Shown here: positions 10,847 to 20,611 of the stretch, piece by piece
How the letters are laid out: each line of letters opens with the position of its first letter
How positions within the stretch are numbered: the first letter of the stretch is position 1
Source of the DNA: Pseudomonadota bacterium
GTDB taxonomy: Bacteria > Pseudomonadota > Gammaproteobacteria > Burkholderiales > Burkholderiaceae_C
Length of the DNA: 64,000 bases
Direction of reading: 5' to 3'
Assembly: GCA_018241405.1 (NCBI GenBank)
Contig: JAFEDY010000003.1
Coordinates: forward strand, 1-64,000
The notes under the pieces: model-generated
The model's database searches: none
What the model was told of the DNA's origin: nothing
Seen by the model: only the letters and a program-made list of their open reading frames with translations
Position numbers and translations under genes: made by a program

Positions 10847-11542
10847 TTACATGGTGCGCACCGGGTAGCGGTGCTGGAACCAGCTCGCCAGCCCGGTGAT
10901 GGCGAGCGAGACGCCCAGGTAGGCCACGCTGGCAAAGGCGAAGGCCTCGAAGCTGCGAAACGACTGGCTTTCCACCTGGCCCACCTGGTACATGAGCTCG
11001 GCCGCGCCGATGACCGTGGCCACCGAGGTGCCCTTCCACAGGTTCAGCGTCTGCGAGATCAGCGGCGGTACAGTCAGGCGCAGGGCCTGTGGCAGGATCA
11101 CCAGGCGCATGGCTTGCAGATAGGTCAGGCCGATGGCGCGCGCCGCCTCCAGCTGCACATGCGGCACGGTGCGGATGCCGCTGCGTATGTCCTCGGCCAT
11201 GTAGGCAGCGGTGTAGATGCCAATGGCCAGCACCGCGCAGATGGATTCGATCGGCCCCTCGTACAGCGCCTCCTTGAGCACCGTGGGCAGCATCTCGGGC
11301 ACGCCGAAGTACCAAAACAGCATATGCGCCAGCAGCGGGATGCTGCGCACGACCTCCACGTAGCTGGCGCCAAAGGCACGCAGCAGCTTGAACGGTGACA
11401 GCCGGCACAGGGCGATCAACAGGCCCAGCGGCAGTGACAGGCACAGACCATAGAACAGGTACTGCAGCGACATCTTGAAGCCAGCCACCAGCATGTCGTG
11501 GTACTGGCCGGCAAGCAGCATCTGCGGGTCGAATTGGATCAT
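10847..11542 (-). CDS. Amino acid ABC transporter permease (HisQ/GltJ-like)
   Basis: The 231-residue membrane protein resembles its downstream partner: [18 protein letters not shown], the EAA loop around [21 protein letters not shown], and [19 protein letters not shown]. It is the first permease of the operon and lies 62 bases after the binding-protein gene, with a terminator-like hairpin in that gap. Confidence 0.93.
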   Translation of the reverse strand: MIQFDPQMLLAGQYHDMLVAGFKMSLQYLFYGLCLSLPLGLLIALCRLSPFKLLRAFGASYVEVVRSIPLLAHMLFWYFGVPEMLPTVLKEALYEGPIESICAVLAIGIYTAAYMAEDIRSGIRTVPHVQLEAARAIGLTYLQAMRLVILPQALRLTVPPLISQTLNLWKGTSVATVIGAAELMYQVGQVESQSFRSFEAFAFASVAYLGVSLAITGLASWFQHRYPVRTM

Positions 11543-11551
11543 GGTTCAATG

Positions 11552-11590
11552 AAAAAGGGCCGCAGGCCCGCTGGTGGGTGCCCGCGGCCC
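11552..11590 (-). terminator. Terminator-like hairpin between the binding-protein and permease genes
   Basis: On the minus strand GGGCCGC...GCGGCCC forms a 7-base GC stem with further internal pairing, followed by TTTTT. It lies 14 bases after the binding-protein stop. In an operon this probably allows partial read-through, giving more binding protein than permease. Confidence 0.8.
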
Positions 11591-11604
11591 GATGGCGATA
11601 GTGC

Positions 11605-12432
11605 TTATTCGGTGATCTGGTCGCTCTCCATCTTGAAGCGGCGCGCCCCCATCTTGAGCGCGCTCTTGGCGCCGAAGTACTGGTCGTACAGGGCCTGCGC
11701 CTTGCCGCTGGATTCCAGCTCGCGCAGCGTCTCATCGACCACCTTCTTGAAGCCGGCCTCGCCCTTCTTGATGCCCAGCGCGAGGGATTCTGTGCTGATG
11801 CTGGTCGGCAGCAGGCGGTAGTCCTTGCGCTGGTCGCCCATCTCCACCAGCGCGCGCGCCAGGCTCTGGTCTTCGTTGACGAAGGCCACGGCCTTGCCCT
11901 GCTGCATGGCGACCAGGGCCTGCGGCGAGGTGTCGAACGAGATCACGTTGACCGTGGGCACGGCCTTCTTGATGTTCACCTCCATCGAGCTGCCCTTGGC
12001 CGTGGCCACGCGCTTGCCGGCCAGGTCGGCCACATCCTTCACGGGGCTGGCGGCCTTGACCATGACCTGTTGGTTGGTCACGAAAGTGGTGACCGAGAAG
12101 TCGATCTGCGCCTCGCGCTCCTTGTTGTGCGTCAGCGATGCGGCCAGCAGATCCACATGGCCCTGCTGCAGCTCGGGGATGCGCGCGGCCAGTGTGATCT
12201 GCTTGAACACGGGCTTGACGCCCAGCTTCTGCGCCACGGCGCGGCCCAGGTCCACCTCGTAGCCGACCAGCTCACGCGTCTTCGGGTCGATGTAGCTCTG
12301 CGGCTCGTCCGTGCCGAGCACACCGACCACCAGTTCGCCCTTTTTCTTGATGTCGGCAAGCTGATCTGCATGCACTGCGCCATTGAGCAGTGCCACACCG
12401 GCGGCCACGGTTACCAACCAACGAAACTTCAT
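11605..12432 (-). CDS. Amino acid ABC transporter periplasmic binding protein
   Basis: The 275-residue protein starts with a signal peptide ([22 protein letters not shown]) followed by [20 protein letters not shown], a classic solute-binding family 3 opening. [14 protein letters not shown] and [17 protein letters not shown] continue the fold. It delivers an amino acid to the downstream permeases. The start at 12432 has AAGGA upstream. The ligand cannot be assigned firmly; the cluster resembles glutamate/aspartate or cystine-type importers. Confidence 0.93.
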   Translation of the reverse strand: MKFRWLVTVAAGVALLNGAVHADQLADIKKKGELVVGVLGTDEPQSYIDPKTRELVGYEVDLGRAVAQKLGVKPVFKQITLAARIPELQQGHVDLLAASLTHNKEREAQIDFSVTTFVTNQQVMVKAASPVKDVADLAGKRVATAKGSSMEVNIKKAVPTVNVISFDTSPQALVAMQQGKAVAFVNEDQSLARALVEMGDQRKDYRLLPTSISTESLALGIKKGEAGFKKVVDETLRELESSGKAQALYDQYFGAKSALKMGARRFKMESDQITE

Positions 12433-12578
12433 GGGAGATCCTTTTGCTGCATGGTTTGAAGCGTCCGCAGGCCAGGTGATGCGACGGGCGTTATGGCCGC
12501 AGGAACCCAACGACTGTACCAGTGCTTGGGCCCGCACCACACCTTGCAAACCCGCGCTGACGGCATTGCCGGCGCATG

Positions 12579-12611
12579 AAAAAGCCCGCAGGCAGCAGAT
12601 GCGTGCGGGCT
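12579..12611 (-). terminator. Rho-independent terminator after gltA
   Basis: AGCCCGCA / TGCGGGCT form an 8-base stem with a 13-base loop. On the minus strand it is followed by TTTTT. It starts 38 bases past the gltA stop and closes the sdh-gltA operon. Confidence 0.88.
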
Positions 12612-12648
12612 CTTGCATGGGCAGCCTGCGCTCAGGCAGGCGGCTGGT

Positions 12649-13944
12649 TCAGGGTACGTCGCGGCGCGGCGCGCCGGTGAAGAGCTGGCGCGGGCGGCCG
12701 ATCTTGTACTCGGGGTCGGCCAGCATTTCGTTGAGCTGGGCGATCCAGCCCACGGTACGGGCCAGTGCGAAGATGCCGGTGAACAGACTCACGGGGATGC
12801 CGATGGCGCGCTGCACGATGCCCGAGTAGAAGTCCACGTTCGGGTAGAGCTTGCGCTGCACGAAGTAGTCGTCTTCGAGCGCGATCTGCTCGAGCTTCTT
12901 GGCCAGGGCAAACAGCGGATCGTTCTCCAGGCCCAGCGCGGCCAGCACCTCGTTGCAGGTCTCCTGCATGAGCTTGGCACGTGGATCGTAGTTCTTGTAG
13001 ACGCGGTGGCCAAAGCCCATCAGCTTGACGCCGCTGTTCTTGTCCTTGACCTGCTCCATGAACTCGCCGACCTTGGCCACGCCGCCGTTGCGCTGGATGT
13101 CTTCCAGCATGTTCAGGCAGGCCTCGTTGGCGCCGCCGTGGGCAGGGCCCCACAGGCAGGCCACGCCGGCAGCAATGGCGGCAAACGGATTGGTGCCCGA
13201 GCTGCCGCACAGACGCACGGTGGAGGTGGAGGCGTTCTGCTCGTGATCGGCGTGCAGGATGAAGATGCGATCCATCGCGCGCTCGATCACCGGATTGACC
13301 ACATAGTCCTCGCAGGGCGTGCCGAACATCATGCGCAGGAAGTTGCCGGAGTACGACAGCTCATTGCGCGGGTACATGTAAGGCTGGCCGACGCCATACT
13401 TGTAGGCCATGGCCACCAGCGTGGGCAGCTTGGCGATCAGGCGGATGGCCGAGATCTCGCGGTGCTTGGGGTTGTTGATGTCGGTGCTGTCGTGGTAGAA
13501 GGCGGACAGCGCGCCGATCAGGCCGGTGAGCACGGCCATGGGGTGGGCGTCACGGCGGAATCCACGCAGGAAGAACTGCATCTGCTCGTTCACCATCGTG
13601 TGTTTGAGCACCAGCTTGTGGAAGTCATCGCGCTGACCATCATTGGGCAGTTCGCCGTTGAGCAGCAGGTAGCAGGTGTCCAGGTAGTCGCACTTGGTGG
13701 CCAGTTGCTCGATGGGGTAGCCGCGGTACAGCAACTCGCCCTTGTCGCCGTCGATGTAGGTGATGGCCGACTGGCAGGCTGCGGTGGACAGGAAGCCCGG
13801 GTCATAGGTGAACATGCCCGTCTGGCCATACAGCTTGCGGATGTCGATCACATCCGGGCCGATGCTGCCCTGGTACACGGGCAGTTCCATGCTCGGGCTG
13901 CCATTGCTGAACGATAGCGTCGCTTTGTTGTCTGCCAGTTTCAT
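12649..13944 (-). CDS. gltA: Citrate synthase
   Basis: The 431-residue protein has the length of the hexameric type II enzyme. Active-site regions are visible: [28 protein letters not shown] with the substrate His, and [16 protein letters not shown] with the second His. Citrate synthase condenses acetyl-CoA and oxaloacetate in the cytoplasm. It is the last gene of the minus-strand sdhCDAB-sdhE-gltA cluster, 19 bases after sdhE, and is followed by a strong terminator. Confidence 0.98.
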   Translation of the reverse strand: MKLADNKATLSFSNGSPSMELPVYQGSIGPDVIDIRKLYGQTGMFTYDPGFLSTAACQSAITYIDGDKGELLYRGYPIEQLATKCDYLDTCYLLLNGELPNDGQRDDFHKLVLKHTMVNEQMQFFLRGFRRDAHPMAVLTGLIGALSAFYHDSTDINNPKHREISAIRLIAKLPTLVAMAYKYGVGQPYMYPRNELSYSGNFLRMMFGTPCEDYVVNPVIERAMDRIFILHADHEQNASTSTVRLCGSSGTNPFAAIAAGVACLWGPAHGGANEACLNMLEDIQRNGGVAKVGEFMEQVKDKNSGVKLMGFGHRVYKNYDPRAKLMQETCNEVLAALGLENDPLFALAKKLEQIALEDDYFVQRKLYPNVDFYSGIVQRAIGIPVSLFTGIFALARTVGWIAQLNEMLADPEYKIGRPRQLFTGAPRRDVP

Positions 13945-13963
13945 TTCCAGTTTCCTTCGTAAG

Positions 13964-14254
13964 TTAACCCAGGGAGGCGGCCGCGGGTGGGCGGCGCATG
14001 AGTTCGAGTAGCTGCACGACCGCGGTGCTGGCCAGGTCGCCGGTGGGCTCCTTGCGGCGCAATAGCAGGTCGAGCAGGTCGTTGTCGGACAGATCCATCA
14101 ACGCCGCAAGGCTATGGGCCTGGCCTTGCGTCAGGCTTGCACCGTGGCGCGCAAAGAACTGCTCGATGAAGAGGTCGTTCTCCACCAGGCCACGGCGGCA
14201 GCGCCAGCGCAGAACGTCGCGCTCGCGGTCATCGAGCAATGCATCGTCTGTCAT
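13964..14254 (-). CDS. sdhE: FAD assembly factor SdhE (succinate dehydrogenase assembly factor 2)
   Basis: The 96-residue protein contains the [19 protein letters not shown] stretch that matches the conserved RGxxExD-type motif of the SdhE/Sdh5 family; here the Gly-Leu-Val-Glu-Asn-Asp order is visible at about residues 18-23. SdhE helps attach FAD covalently to SdhA. It lies 29 bases after sdhB. The ATG at 14254 (MTDDALLDD) is preferred over a longer frame overlapping sdhB. Confidence 0.92.
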   Translation of the reverse strand: MTDDALLDDRERDVLRWRCRRGLVENDLFIEQFFARHGASLTQGQAHSLAALMDLSDNDLLDLLLRRKEPTGDLASTAVVQLLELMRRPPAAASLG

Positions 14255-14283
14255 GGTTCGTGTGGCAGGCGCCCCGGTGCCGG

Positions 14284-14988
14284 TCAGATGGCGCGGCGCA
14301 CCATCAGCTCCTTGATCTTGCTGATGGCGGCGGCGGGCTTGAGGCCCTTGGGGCACACGTCCACGCAGTTCATGATGGTGTGGCAGCGGAAGAGGCGGTA
14401 GGGGTCTTCGAGGTTATCCAGGCGCTCACCCGTGGCCTGGTCGCGGCTGTCGGCGATGAAGCGGTAGGCCTGCAGCAGGCCGGCGGGGCCGACGAACTTG
14501 TCCGGGTTCCACCAGAAGCTGGGGCAGCTGGTGGAGCAGCTGGCGCACAGGATGCACTCGTACAGGCCATCGAGTTCCTCACGCTCCTCGGGCGACTGCA
14601 GGCGCTCCTTGGACGGCGACGTGGGAGTCTCGTTCTGCAGGTAGGGCTTGATCGAGTGGTACTGATTGAAGAACTGCGTCATGTCCACGATCAGGTCGCG
14701 GATCACCGGCAGGCCGGGCAGGGGCTTCAGGACGATGTCGCCCGAGAGCGTGTTCATGTTGGTCAGGCAGGCCAGGCCGTTCTTGCCGTTGATGTTCATG
14801 GCGTCCGAGCCGCACACGCCTTCGCGGCAGGAGCGGCGGAACGACAGCGACGGGTCCTGCGCCTTGAGCTTGAGCAGGGCGTCGAGCAGCATGCGCTCAT
14901 GGCCGTCGAGTTCGACCTGCACGGTCTGCATGTAGGGCTTGGCGTCCTTGTCCGGGTCGTAGCGGTAGATCTTGAAAGTGCGTTGCAT
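14284..14988 (-). CDS. sdhB: Succinate dehydrogenase iron-sulfur subunit
   Basis: The 234-residue protein shows all three cluster motifs: [20 protein letters not shown] followed by Ala-Cys for [2Fe-2S], [16 protein letters not shown] for [4Fe-4S], and [17 protein letters not shown] for [3Fe-4S]. It links the flavin in SdhA to the membrane quinone site. It sits between sdhA (31 bases upstream) and sdhE. Confidence 0.98.
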   Translation of the reverse strand: MQRTFKIYRYDPDKDAKPYMQTVQVELDGHERMLLDALLKLKAQDPSLSFRRSCREGVCGSDAMNINGKNGLACLTNMNTLSGDIVLKPLPGLPVIRDLIVDMTQFFNQYHSIKPYLQNETPTSPSKERLQSPEEREELDGLYECILCASCSTSCPSFWWNPDKFVGPAGLLQAYRFIADSRDQATGERLDNLEDPYRLFRCHTIMNCVDVCPKGLKPAAAISKIKELMVRRAI

Positions 14989-15019
14989 GGTGTGTTTCTT
15001 TCGTGGGACGAGGACGCGA

Positions 15020-16825
15020 TCAGAACGTGCGAACCTTAGGCGGGATGCTGTCCACCGTCAGGGGCTTCATGTTCACCGGCTTGTAGCTCAGGCTGTTGCT
15101 CTGGCTGTGCCACAGCGTGTGCTTGAGCCAGTTGGCGTCGTCGCGGCCCAGGGGCGCGGTCGGGTGGTCGGCGGGGTGCTCGTAGTCGTCCACGGTGTGG
15201 GCGCCGCGGCATTCGCGGCGTGCGGCGGCCGAGACCATGGTGGCCTGCGCCACCTCGATCAGGTTGTCCACCTCCAGCGCTTCCATGCGGGCGGTGTTCC
15301 AGACCTTGGACTTGTCCTTGAGCGTAACCTGTCCCACCTTGGCACGGATGGCGGCGATCTTGACCACGCCTTCGTCCATGCCCTTTTGCGTGCGGAACAC
15401 GCCGGCGTGCGTTTGCATGGTCTGGCGGATCTCGCCTGCCAGATCCTGCGCGTAGATGCCGTCGTTGGATTCTTCCAGGCGGTTGAGGCGCGCCAGGGTG
15501 CGGTCGCTCGCGTCCGCCGGTACGGCGTGGTGGTCGCCGAAGTCCTTGACGAACTGCACGATGTGCTTGCCCGCCGACTTGCCGAACACCAGCAGGTCCA
15601 GCAGCGAATTGGTGCCCAGGCGGTTGGCGCCGTGCACCGACACCGCGGCGCATTCGCCCACGGCGTACAGACCGTTGACCACGTTGTTCTTCTCGCCATC
15701 CCAGGTGACGACCTGGCCGTGGATGTTGGTTGGGATGCCGCCCATCTGATAGTGGATGGTGGGCACGACGGGAATCGGCTCCTTGGTGATGTCCACGTTG
15801 GCGAAGTTGTGGCCGATTTCCTCCACCGAGGGCAGGCGCTTGCGGATGGTGTCCGCGCCCAGGTGGTCGAGCTTCATCAGGATGTAGTCCTTGTTCGGGC
15901 CGCAGCCACGGCCTTCCTTGATCTCCTGGTCCATCGAACGGGACACGAAGTCGCGCGGCGCCAGATCCTTCAGCGTCGGGGCATAGCGCTCCATGAAGCG
16001 TTCGCCGTTGCTGTTCAGCAGGATGGCGCCCTCACCGCGGCAGCCCTCGGTCAGCAGCACGCCCGCGCCGGCCACGCCGGTGGGGTGGAACTGCCAGAAC
16101 TCCAGGTCTTGCAGCGGAATGCCGGCGCGCGCGGCCATCCCCAGGCCGTCGCCGGTGTTGATGAAGGCGTTGGTCGATGCCGCGAAGATGCGGCCCGCGC
16201 CACCCGTGGCCAGCAGCACGGCCTTGGCATGCAGTTCGTACAGGTCGCCGGTCTCCAGCTCCAGCGCGGTCACGCCGACCACGTCGCCGTCGGCGTTGCG
16301 GATCAGGTCCAGCGCCATCCACTCGACGAAGAAGTTGGTCTTGGACTCGACGTTTTTCTGGTACAGCGTGTGCAGCATGGCGTGGCCGGTGCGGTCGGCC
16401 GCGGCGCAGGCGCGCTGCACGGGCTTCTCGCCGTAGTTGGCCGTGTGGCCGCCGAACGGGCGCTGGTAGATCGTGCCGTCGGCATTGCGGTCAAACGGCA
16501 TGCCAAAGTGTTCCAGCTCGATCACCACGTTCGGTGCCTCACGGCACATGAATTCGACGGCATCCTGGTCGGACAGCCAGTCGCCGCCCTTGATGGTGTC
16601 GTAGAAGTGGTAGTGCCAGTTGTCTTCGCTCATATTGCCGAGCGAGGCGGACACGCCGCCTTGCGCCGCGACGGTGTGCGAGCGGGTGGGGAAGACCTTG
16701 GACAGGCAGGCGACGGACAGGCCGGCGCGCGAGAGTTCGAGCGAGGCGCGCATGCCGGAGCCGCCGGCGCCGACGATGACGACATCGAATTTGCGAACGG
16801 CAATGTCTTTTTGGGTGTAACTCAT
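15020..16825 (-). CDS. sdhA: Succinate dehydrogenase flavoprotein subunit
   Basis: The 601-residue protein has the FAD-binding opening [18 protein letters not shown], the flavin-attachment stretch [16 protein letters not shown] near residue 48-63, the substrate-site segment [20 protein letters not shown], and a C-terminal [19 protein letters not shown] region. It oxidises succinate to fumarate on the cytoplasmic face of the membrane. It lies downstream of sdhD and upstream of sdhB in the expected order. Confidence 0.98.
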   Translation of the reverse strand: MSYTQKDIAVRKFDVVIVGAGGSGMRASLELSRAGLSVACLSKVFPTRSHTVAAQGGVSASLGNMSEDNWHYHFYDTIKGGDWLSDQDAVEFMCREAPNVVIELEHFGMPFDRNADGTIYQRPFGGHTANYGEKPVQRACAAADRTGHAMLHTLYQKNVESKTNFFVEWMALDLIRNADGDVVGVTALELETGDLYELHAKAVLLATGGAGRIFAASTNAFINTGDGLGMAARAGIPLQDLEFWQFHPTGVAGAGVLLTEGCRGEGAILLNSNGERFMERYAPTLKDLAPRDFVSRSMDQEIKEGRGCGPNKDYILMKLDHLGADTIRKRLPSVEEIGHNFANVDITKEPIPVVPTIHYQMGGIPTNIHGQVVTWDGEKNNVVNGLYAVGECAAVSVHGANRLGTNSLLDLLVFGKSAGKHIVQFVKDFGDHHAVPADASDRTLARLNRLEESNDGIYAQDLAGEIRQTMQTHAGVFRTQKGMDEGVVKIAAIRAKVGQVTLKDKSKVWNTARMEALEVDNLIEVAQATMVSAAARRECRGAHTVDDYEHPADHPTAPLGRDDANWLKHTLWHSQSNSLSYKPVNMKPLTVDSIPPKVRTF

Positions 16826-16875
16826 GGTCGTGGGGAATGGGGGCTAAAGGGGGATGCGATGGACGGTGCTATGGT

Positions 16876-17241
16876 TCACAGGCGCCACAGCACCTGCACG
16901 GCCCAGCCGCCGCAGCTGACGAGCCAGATGGCCGACAGGGCCTGCAGCGCAAGGCGCAGGCCGGCCGGTTTGGCATAGTCGTACCAGACGCTGCACACGC
17001 CCACCCAGGCGTGCCAGATCAGTGCCACGATGACCGCGAACGTGAGCGCTTTCATCCATTGCGCGGCGAAGATGCCGGCCCAGGTGTCGTAGCCGATAGG
17101 CCCCGAGGTGAACAGCAGCTTGGCCAGCACCAGCAGGGTGAAGACGCCCATCAGCACGGCGGTGATGCGTTGCACCAGAAAGTCGCGCCAGCCATAGTGG
17201 GCGCCGACGACGGTGCGCTTGTAGCCGTAGGTTGCAGACAT
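16876..17241 (-). CDS. sdhD: Succinate dehydrogenase membrane anchor subunit D
   Basis: The 121-residue protein has three hydrophobic segments. The HAWVGVCSVWYDYAKPAGLRL stretch carries the haem-ligand His and the Asp-Tyr pair near the quinone site. Together with SdhC it anchors SdhAB and reduces ubiquinone. It starts 24 bases after sdhC. Confidence 0.95.
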   Translation of the reverse strand: MSATYGYKRTVVGAHYGWRDFLVQRITAVLMGVFTLLVLAKLLFTSGPIGYDTWAGIFAAQWMKALTFAVIVALIWHAWVGVCSVWYDYAKPAGLRLALQALSAIWLVSCGGWAVQVLWRL

Positions 17242-17265
17242 TGTTTTTCTCCTTGGTATCTTGAA

Positions 17266-17697
17266 TCAGTACAGGCCAAACAGCTTGGCGCCCAGGATCA
17301 GCGTCAGCACGATGCTGAACACCAGCGTGGCTACAGCGGAGTGGCGGCCGAAGTCCTTGGTGGTCTTGTGCGTCACATCCAGCACGAGGTGGCGCACGCC
17401 CGCGGCCAGATGGTGCAGATAGGCCCAGATCAGCGCCAGCGCGACCAGCTTGATGAACCATCCCGGCAGGAAGCCGAGCCCAGCGGTGAAGGCAGAGGTG
17501 AAGCTTCCGAACGAAATCTCGGACGACACTGATTTGTCAAACAACCAAATGATGAAGGGCAGCAGAATGAACAGCAGCATGCCGCTGACGCGGTGCAGGA
17601 TGGAAACCATGCCGGCCAAGGGCAGGCGGTAGGTTCTGATATCAGTGAACAGGTTCAGGTTGCGGTACTGCGGCCGTTTTTTGGCGATCTCTGTCAT
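17266..17697 (-). CDS. sdhC: Succinate dehydrogenase cytochrome b556 subunit
   Basis: The 143-residue protein begins MTEIAKKRPQYRNLNLF and has three membrane helices. SILHRVSGMLLF carries the conserved Ser/His/Arg of the quinone site and HHLAAGVRHLVLD the haem-ligand His. The start at 17697 is the family start; the 38-codon upstream frame is not protein-like. It is the first gene of the sdh operon. The 150-base gap before it, next to a GntR regulator gene, should hold the operon promoter, but I see no clear operator copy there. Confidence 0.95.
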   Translation of the reverse strand: MTEIAKKRPQYRNLNLFTDIRTYRLPLAGMVSILHRVSGMLLFILLPFIIWLFDKSVSSEISFGSFTSAFTAGLGFLPGWFIKLVALALIWAYLHHLAAGVRHLVLDVTHKTTKDFGRHSAVATLVFSIVLTLILGAKLFGLY

Positions 17698-17847
17698 GGC
17701 GGGGCCTTTCGTGGATGTAACTGCGTTGTAATCGTCTGAGTGCGGACAACCCAAAATTCTATTGCAATGCACCATGCCGCTGCTGCGGCAACTGCGTATT
17801 CTGGCCCGCATTGCACAGCGATGCGGCTGCGCTGCATCAGTGCGGAG

Positions 17848-18639
17848 TCAATTCAGCTCGTTGTAATAATGATGTGTATCGGTTCGGTACAGGCCCCGGC
17901 GCAGCTCCATCGGGACGTCGTTATAGGTGTAGGCCAGCCGTTCCACGCTCAGCAGCGGCGTGCCGGGCGTGACGTTGAGCCCTTGTGCCTGGGTTTCGTC
18001 GGGCAGCACGGCGCGAATCTTTTCTTCGGCGCGCACCATGCGCACGCCGAAGTCGATCTCGAACATGGCGTAGGTGGGACCCTGGTAATGCGCCATCTGC
18101 TCGGCCGTGAGGCCCTTGAATGCCTGGCCAGGCAGCCAGATGTCCTCCAGGATGGTGGGCACGCCCATGAACGAGAGGATGCGCCGGGCCTGGATCACCG
18201 GGTCGCCTGAGCGCAAGGCGAGTGCGCGCGCAATCTCCGCGCTGGCTCGTGCCCGGCGGCATTCCAGGATGGTGCGCTGGGCCGGGCCCTCCACGCTGGC
18301 GTCGCCCTGGTCGGGCAGCAGCTTGAGGAAGCGATACTGCACCTGGCGTTCGGCATGGGTAGCGACGAAGGTGCCCTTGCCCTGGCGGCGCGTGACGAGG
18401 TTCTCAGCCGCGAGTTCATCGATGGCCTTGCGCACGGTGCCCTGGCTCACACGAAAGCGCGCTGCAAGCTCGATTTCGCTGGGGATAGCCTCGCCGGGCT
18501 TCCATTCGCCGTGCTGCAGGCTGTGCAGTATGAGCCCCTTGATCTGTTGGTACAGCGGGCTGAAGGCCGGCGTGGCAGTGCCCGCGCCGCCGCTCACGGC
18601 AGGCGGCTCTTCTGTGATGGGCGGGACGGAAGACGGCAT
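17848..18639 (-). CDS. GntR/HutC-family transcriptional regulator, probable TCA-cycle gene regulator
   Basis: The protein has 263 residues from the chosen ATG. An N-terminal winged helix (SPLYQQIKGLIL, then IPSEIELAARFRVSQGTVRK) is followed by a UTRA-type ligand domain (HutC subfamily). The gene lies upstream of sdhC on the same strand and divergent from mdh. An alternative ATG at 18687 would put the start codon inside the palindromic operator-like site, so 18639 is preferred, though neither has a strong ribosome site. The position suggests control of sdh, mdh or both by a TCA-related metabolite; the ligand is not visible in the sequence. Confidence 0.85.
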   Translation of the reverse strand: MPSSVPPITEEPPAVSGGAGTATPAFSPLYQQIKGLILHSLQHGEWKPGEAIPSEIELAARFRVSQGTVRKAIDELAAENLVTRRQGKGTFVATHAERQVQYRFLKLLPDQGDASVEGPAQRTILECRRARASAEIARALALRSGDPVIQARRILSFMGVPTILEDIWLPGQAFKGLTAEQMAHYQGPTYAMFEIDFGVRMVRAEEKIRAVLPDETQAQGLNVTPGTPLLSVERLAYTYNDVPMELRRGLYRTDTHHYYNELN

Positions 18640-18672
18640 GGCATTGTTGGCTGTGCTGTTGGGTTGATCATA

Positions 18673-18692
18673 TCTTATATAAGACATAAGAC
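18673..18692. promoter_or_regulatory. Operator-like palindrome between the GntR gene and mdh
   Basis: TCTTATATAAGA (18673-18684) is a perfect 12-base palindrome, and ATAAGAC is repeated in tandem at 18679-18685 and 18686-18692. The site is AT-rich in a GC-rich region and lies just upstream of a likely mdh promoter, as expected for binding by the adjacent GntR protein. Confidence 0.6.
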
Positions 18693-18695
18693 AAA

Positions 18696-18725
18696 TTGAC
18701 CCTGTGCATGAATCGGCAGTAAACT
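18696..18725 (+). promoter_or_regulatory. Probable sigma-70 promoter of mdh
   Basis: TTGACC (18696-18701), an 18-base spacer and TAAACT (18720-18725) resemble -35/-10 elements. They leave a 5' leader of roughly 90 bases before the mdh ATG. The operator-like palindrome touches the -35 side. Confidence 0.5.
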
Positions 18726-18820
18726 CCACGCTTGTTCTGCGGGGCACGGGCTGCCGATGATCGGCGCTGGTGCCGTCTTGCACTAACACCATTTTTGTCA
18801 CTTCCTTCTGGAGTTTTCCC

Positions 18821-19807
18821 ATGAGCAAGAAACCCGTTCGCGTCGCAGTTACCGGCGCCGCCGGTCAAATCGGCTACGCCCTGCTGTTCCGCATTGCCTC
18901 CGGCGAAATGCTGGGCAAGGACCAGCCCGTCATACTGCAGCTGCTGGAAATCCCCGACGAGAAGGCCCAGAACGCGCTCAAGGGCGTGATCATGGAGCTG
19001 GAAGACTGCGCTTTCCCGCTGCTCGCCGGCATCGAGGCCCATGCCGACCCCATGACCGCCTTCAAGGACACCGACTACGCCCTGCTCGTCGGTGCCCGCC
19101 CGCGCGGCCCCGGCATGGAGCGTGCCGACCTGCTGGCCGCCAACGCCCAGATCTTCACGGCCCAGGGCAAGGCGCTTGACAAGGTAGCATCGCGCAACGT
19201 CAAGGTGCTGGTGGTGGGCAATCCTGCCAACACCAACGCCTACATTGCCATGAAGAGCGCGCCCAGCCTGCCGCGCGAGAACTTCACCGCCATGCTGCGC
19301 CTGGACCACAACCGCGCCGCCAGCCAGATCGCCACCAAGATGGGCGTGGCCGTGGGCGACATCGAAAAGCTGGCCGTGTGGGGCAACCACTCGCCCACCA
19401 TGTACGCCGACTACCGCTTCGCCACGGTGAACGGCAAGTCCGTCAAGGACAGCATCAACGACCACGACTGGAATGCCAACACCTTCCTGCCCACGGTGGG
19501 CAAGCGCGGCGCGGCCATCATCGCCGCACGCGGCCTGTCCTCGGCCGCATCAGCTGCCAACGCAGCCATCGACCACATGCGCGATTGGGCCCTGGGCACC
19601 AATGGTAAGTGGGTCACCATGGGCATCCCGTCCAACGGCGAGTACGGCATCCCCAAGGACGTGATGTTCGGCTACCCCGTGACCTGCGAAGGCGGCAAGT
19701 ACACCATCGTCAAGGACCTGCCGATCGATGCCTTCAGCCAGGAATGCATCAACAAGACCCTGGCCGAGCTGCAGGGCGAGCAGGACGGCGTCAAGCACCT
19801 GCTGTAA
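18821..19807 (+). CDS. mdh: Malate dehydrogenase
   Basis: The 328-residue protein has [20 protein letters not shown] at the NAD site, the substrate-binding loop [15 protein letters not shown], and [13 protein letters not shown] with the catalytic His. This is the malate dehydrogenase type 2 family common in beta-proteobacteria. It interconverts malate and oxaloacetate. The ATG at 18821 follows CTGGAG; an upstream in-frame ATG at 18770 lacks family support. Confidence 0.97.
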   Translation: MSKKPVRVAVTGAAGQIGYALLFRIASGEMLGKDQPVILQLLEIPDEKAQNALKGVIMELEDCAFPLLAGIEAHADPMTAFKDTDYALLVGARPRGPGMERADLLAANAQIFTAQGKALDKVASRNVKVLVVGNPANTNAYIAMKSAPSLPRENFTAMLRLDHNRAASQIATKMGVAVGDIEKLAVWGNHSPTMYADYRFATVNGKSVKDSINDHDWNANTFLPTVGKRGAAIIAARGLSSAASAANAAIDHMRDWALGTNGKWVTMGIPSNGEYGIPKDVMFGYPVTCEGGKYTIVKDLPIDAFSQECINKTLAELQGEQDGVKHLL

Positions 19808-19819
19808 TCCGGCCCTTCT

Positions 19820-20611
19820 ATGCTCGACTGGAACCCCGCGCTCTACCTGCGCTTTGCCAACGAGCGCACGCGCCCCGCAGCCGAGCTGCTGGCGCGCGTG
19901 CCGCTGGCCCAGGCCCGCCATGTGGTGGATCTGGGCTGCGGCCCGGGCAATTCCACCGAGCTGCTGGCCGCGCGCTTTGCACAGGCGCGCATCACCGGCA
20001 TAGACAACTCCCAGGCCATGCTGGCCACCGCGCGACAGCAGCTGCCGCAGGCGCACTTCGCGCTGGCCGACATCGCGGCCTGGGCGCCGGAGCAGGGCGA
20101 CGCCCCCGACCTGATCTACGCCAACGCCGCCCTGCAATGGGTGGGAGCGCACGAGACGCTGGTGCCGCGCCTGTTCGCGCAGCTGGCGCCGAGCGGTGTG
20201 CTGGCGATCCAGATGCCCGACAACCTCGACGAGCCCTCGCACCGCCTGATGCGCGAGGTGGCGGGACTGCCGCAATTCGCCCGCCACATCGGCGATGCCG
20301 CGCGCGTGCGCACCGGCATCCTGCCGATAGGTGGCTACTACGACCTGCTGGCCGCGCCCGAGGCGCGCGCCGCTTCGGTTGATGTCTGGCACACCATCTA
20401 CCAGCACCCCATGGACTCGGCCGGCGCCATCGTGCAGTGGCTGCGGGGCACGGGGCTCAAGCCCTTCGTGGAGGGCCTGCCGAGCGCGCTGCAGGGCGAT
20501 TTTCTGGCCGAGTACGAACGGCGTGTGGACGCCGCCTATGGCGTGCGCGCCGATGGTCGGCGCCTGCTGGCCTTTCCGCGTCTTTTCATTGTTGCCCAGC
20601 GCCAGCCATGA
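19820..20611 (+). CDS. tam: Trans-aconitate 2-methyltransferase
   Basis: The 263-residue class I methyltransferase starts with MLDWNPALYLRFANERTRPA, typical of Tam, and has the SAM motif VVDLGCGPGNSTELLAARF followed by IDNSQAMLATAR. Tam methylates trans-aconitate, an inhibitor of aconitase that forms spontaneously from cis-aconitate. It is placed 12 bases after mdh and upstream of acnB, in keeping with a protective role for the TCA cycle. Confidence 0.93.
   Translation: MLDWNPALYLRFANERTRPAAELLARVPLAQARHVVDLGCGPGNSTELLAARFAQARITGIDNSQAMLATARQQLPQAHFALADIAAWAPEQGDAPDLIYANAALQWVGAHETLVPRLFAQLAPSGVLAIQMPDNLDEPSHRLMREVAGLPQFARHIGDAARVRTGILPIGGYYDLLAAPEARAASVDVWHTIYQHPMDSAGAIVQWLRGTGLKPFVEGLPSALQGDFLAEYERRVDAAYGVRADGRRLLAFPRLFIVAQRQP

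Noticed and set aside
14972..16978. Long plus-strand frame opposite sdhA
   Set aside because: Shadow of sdhA with no recognisable fold.
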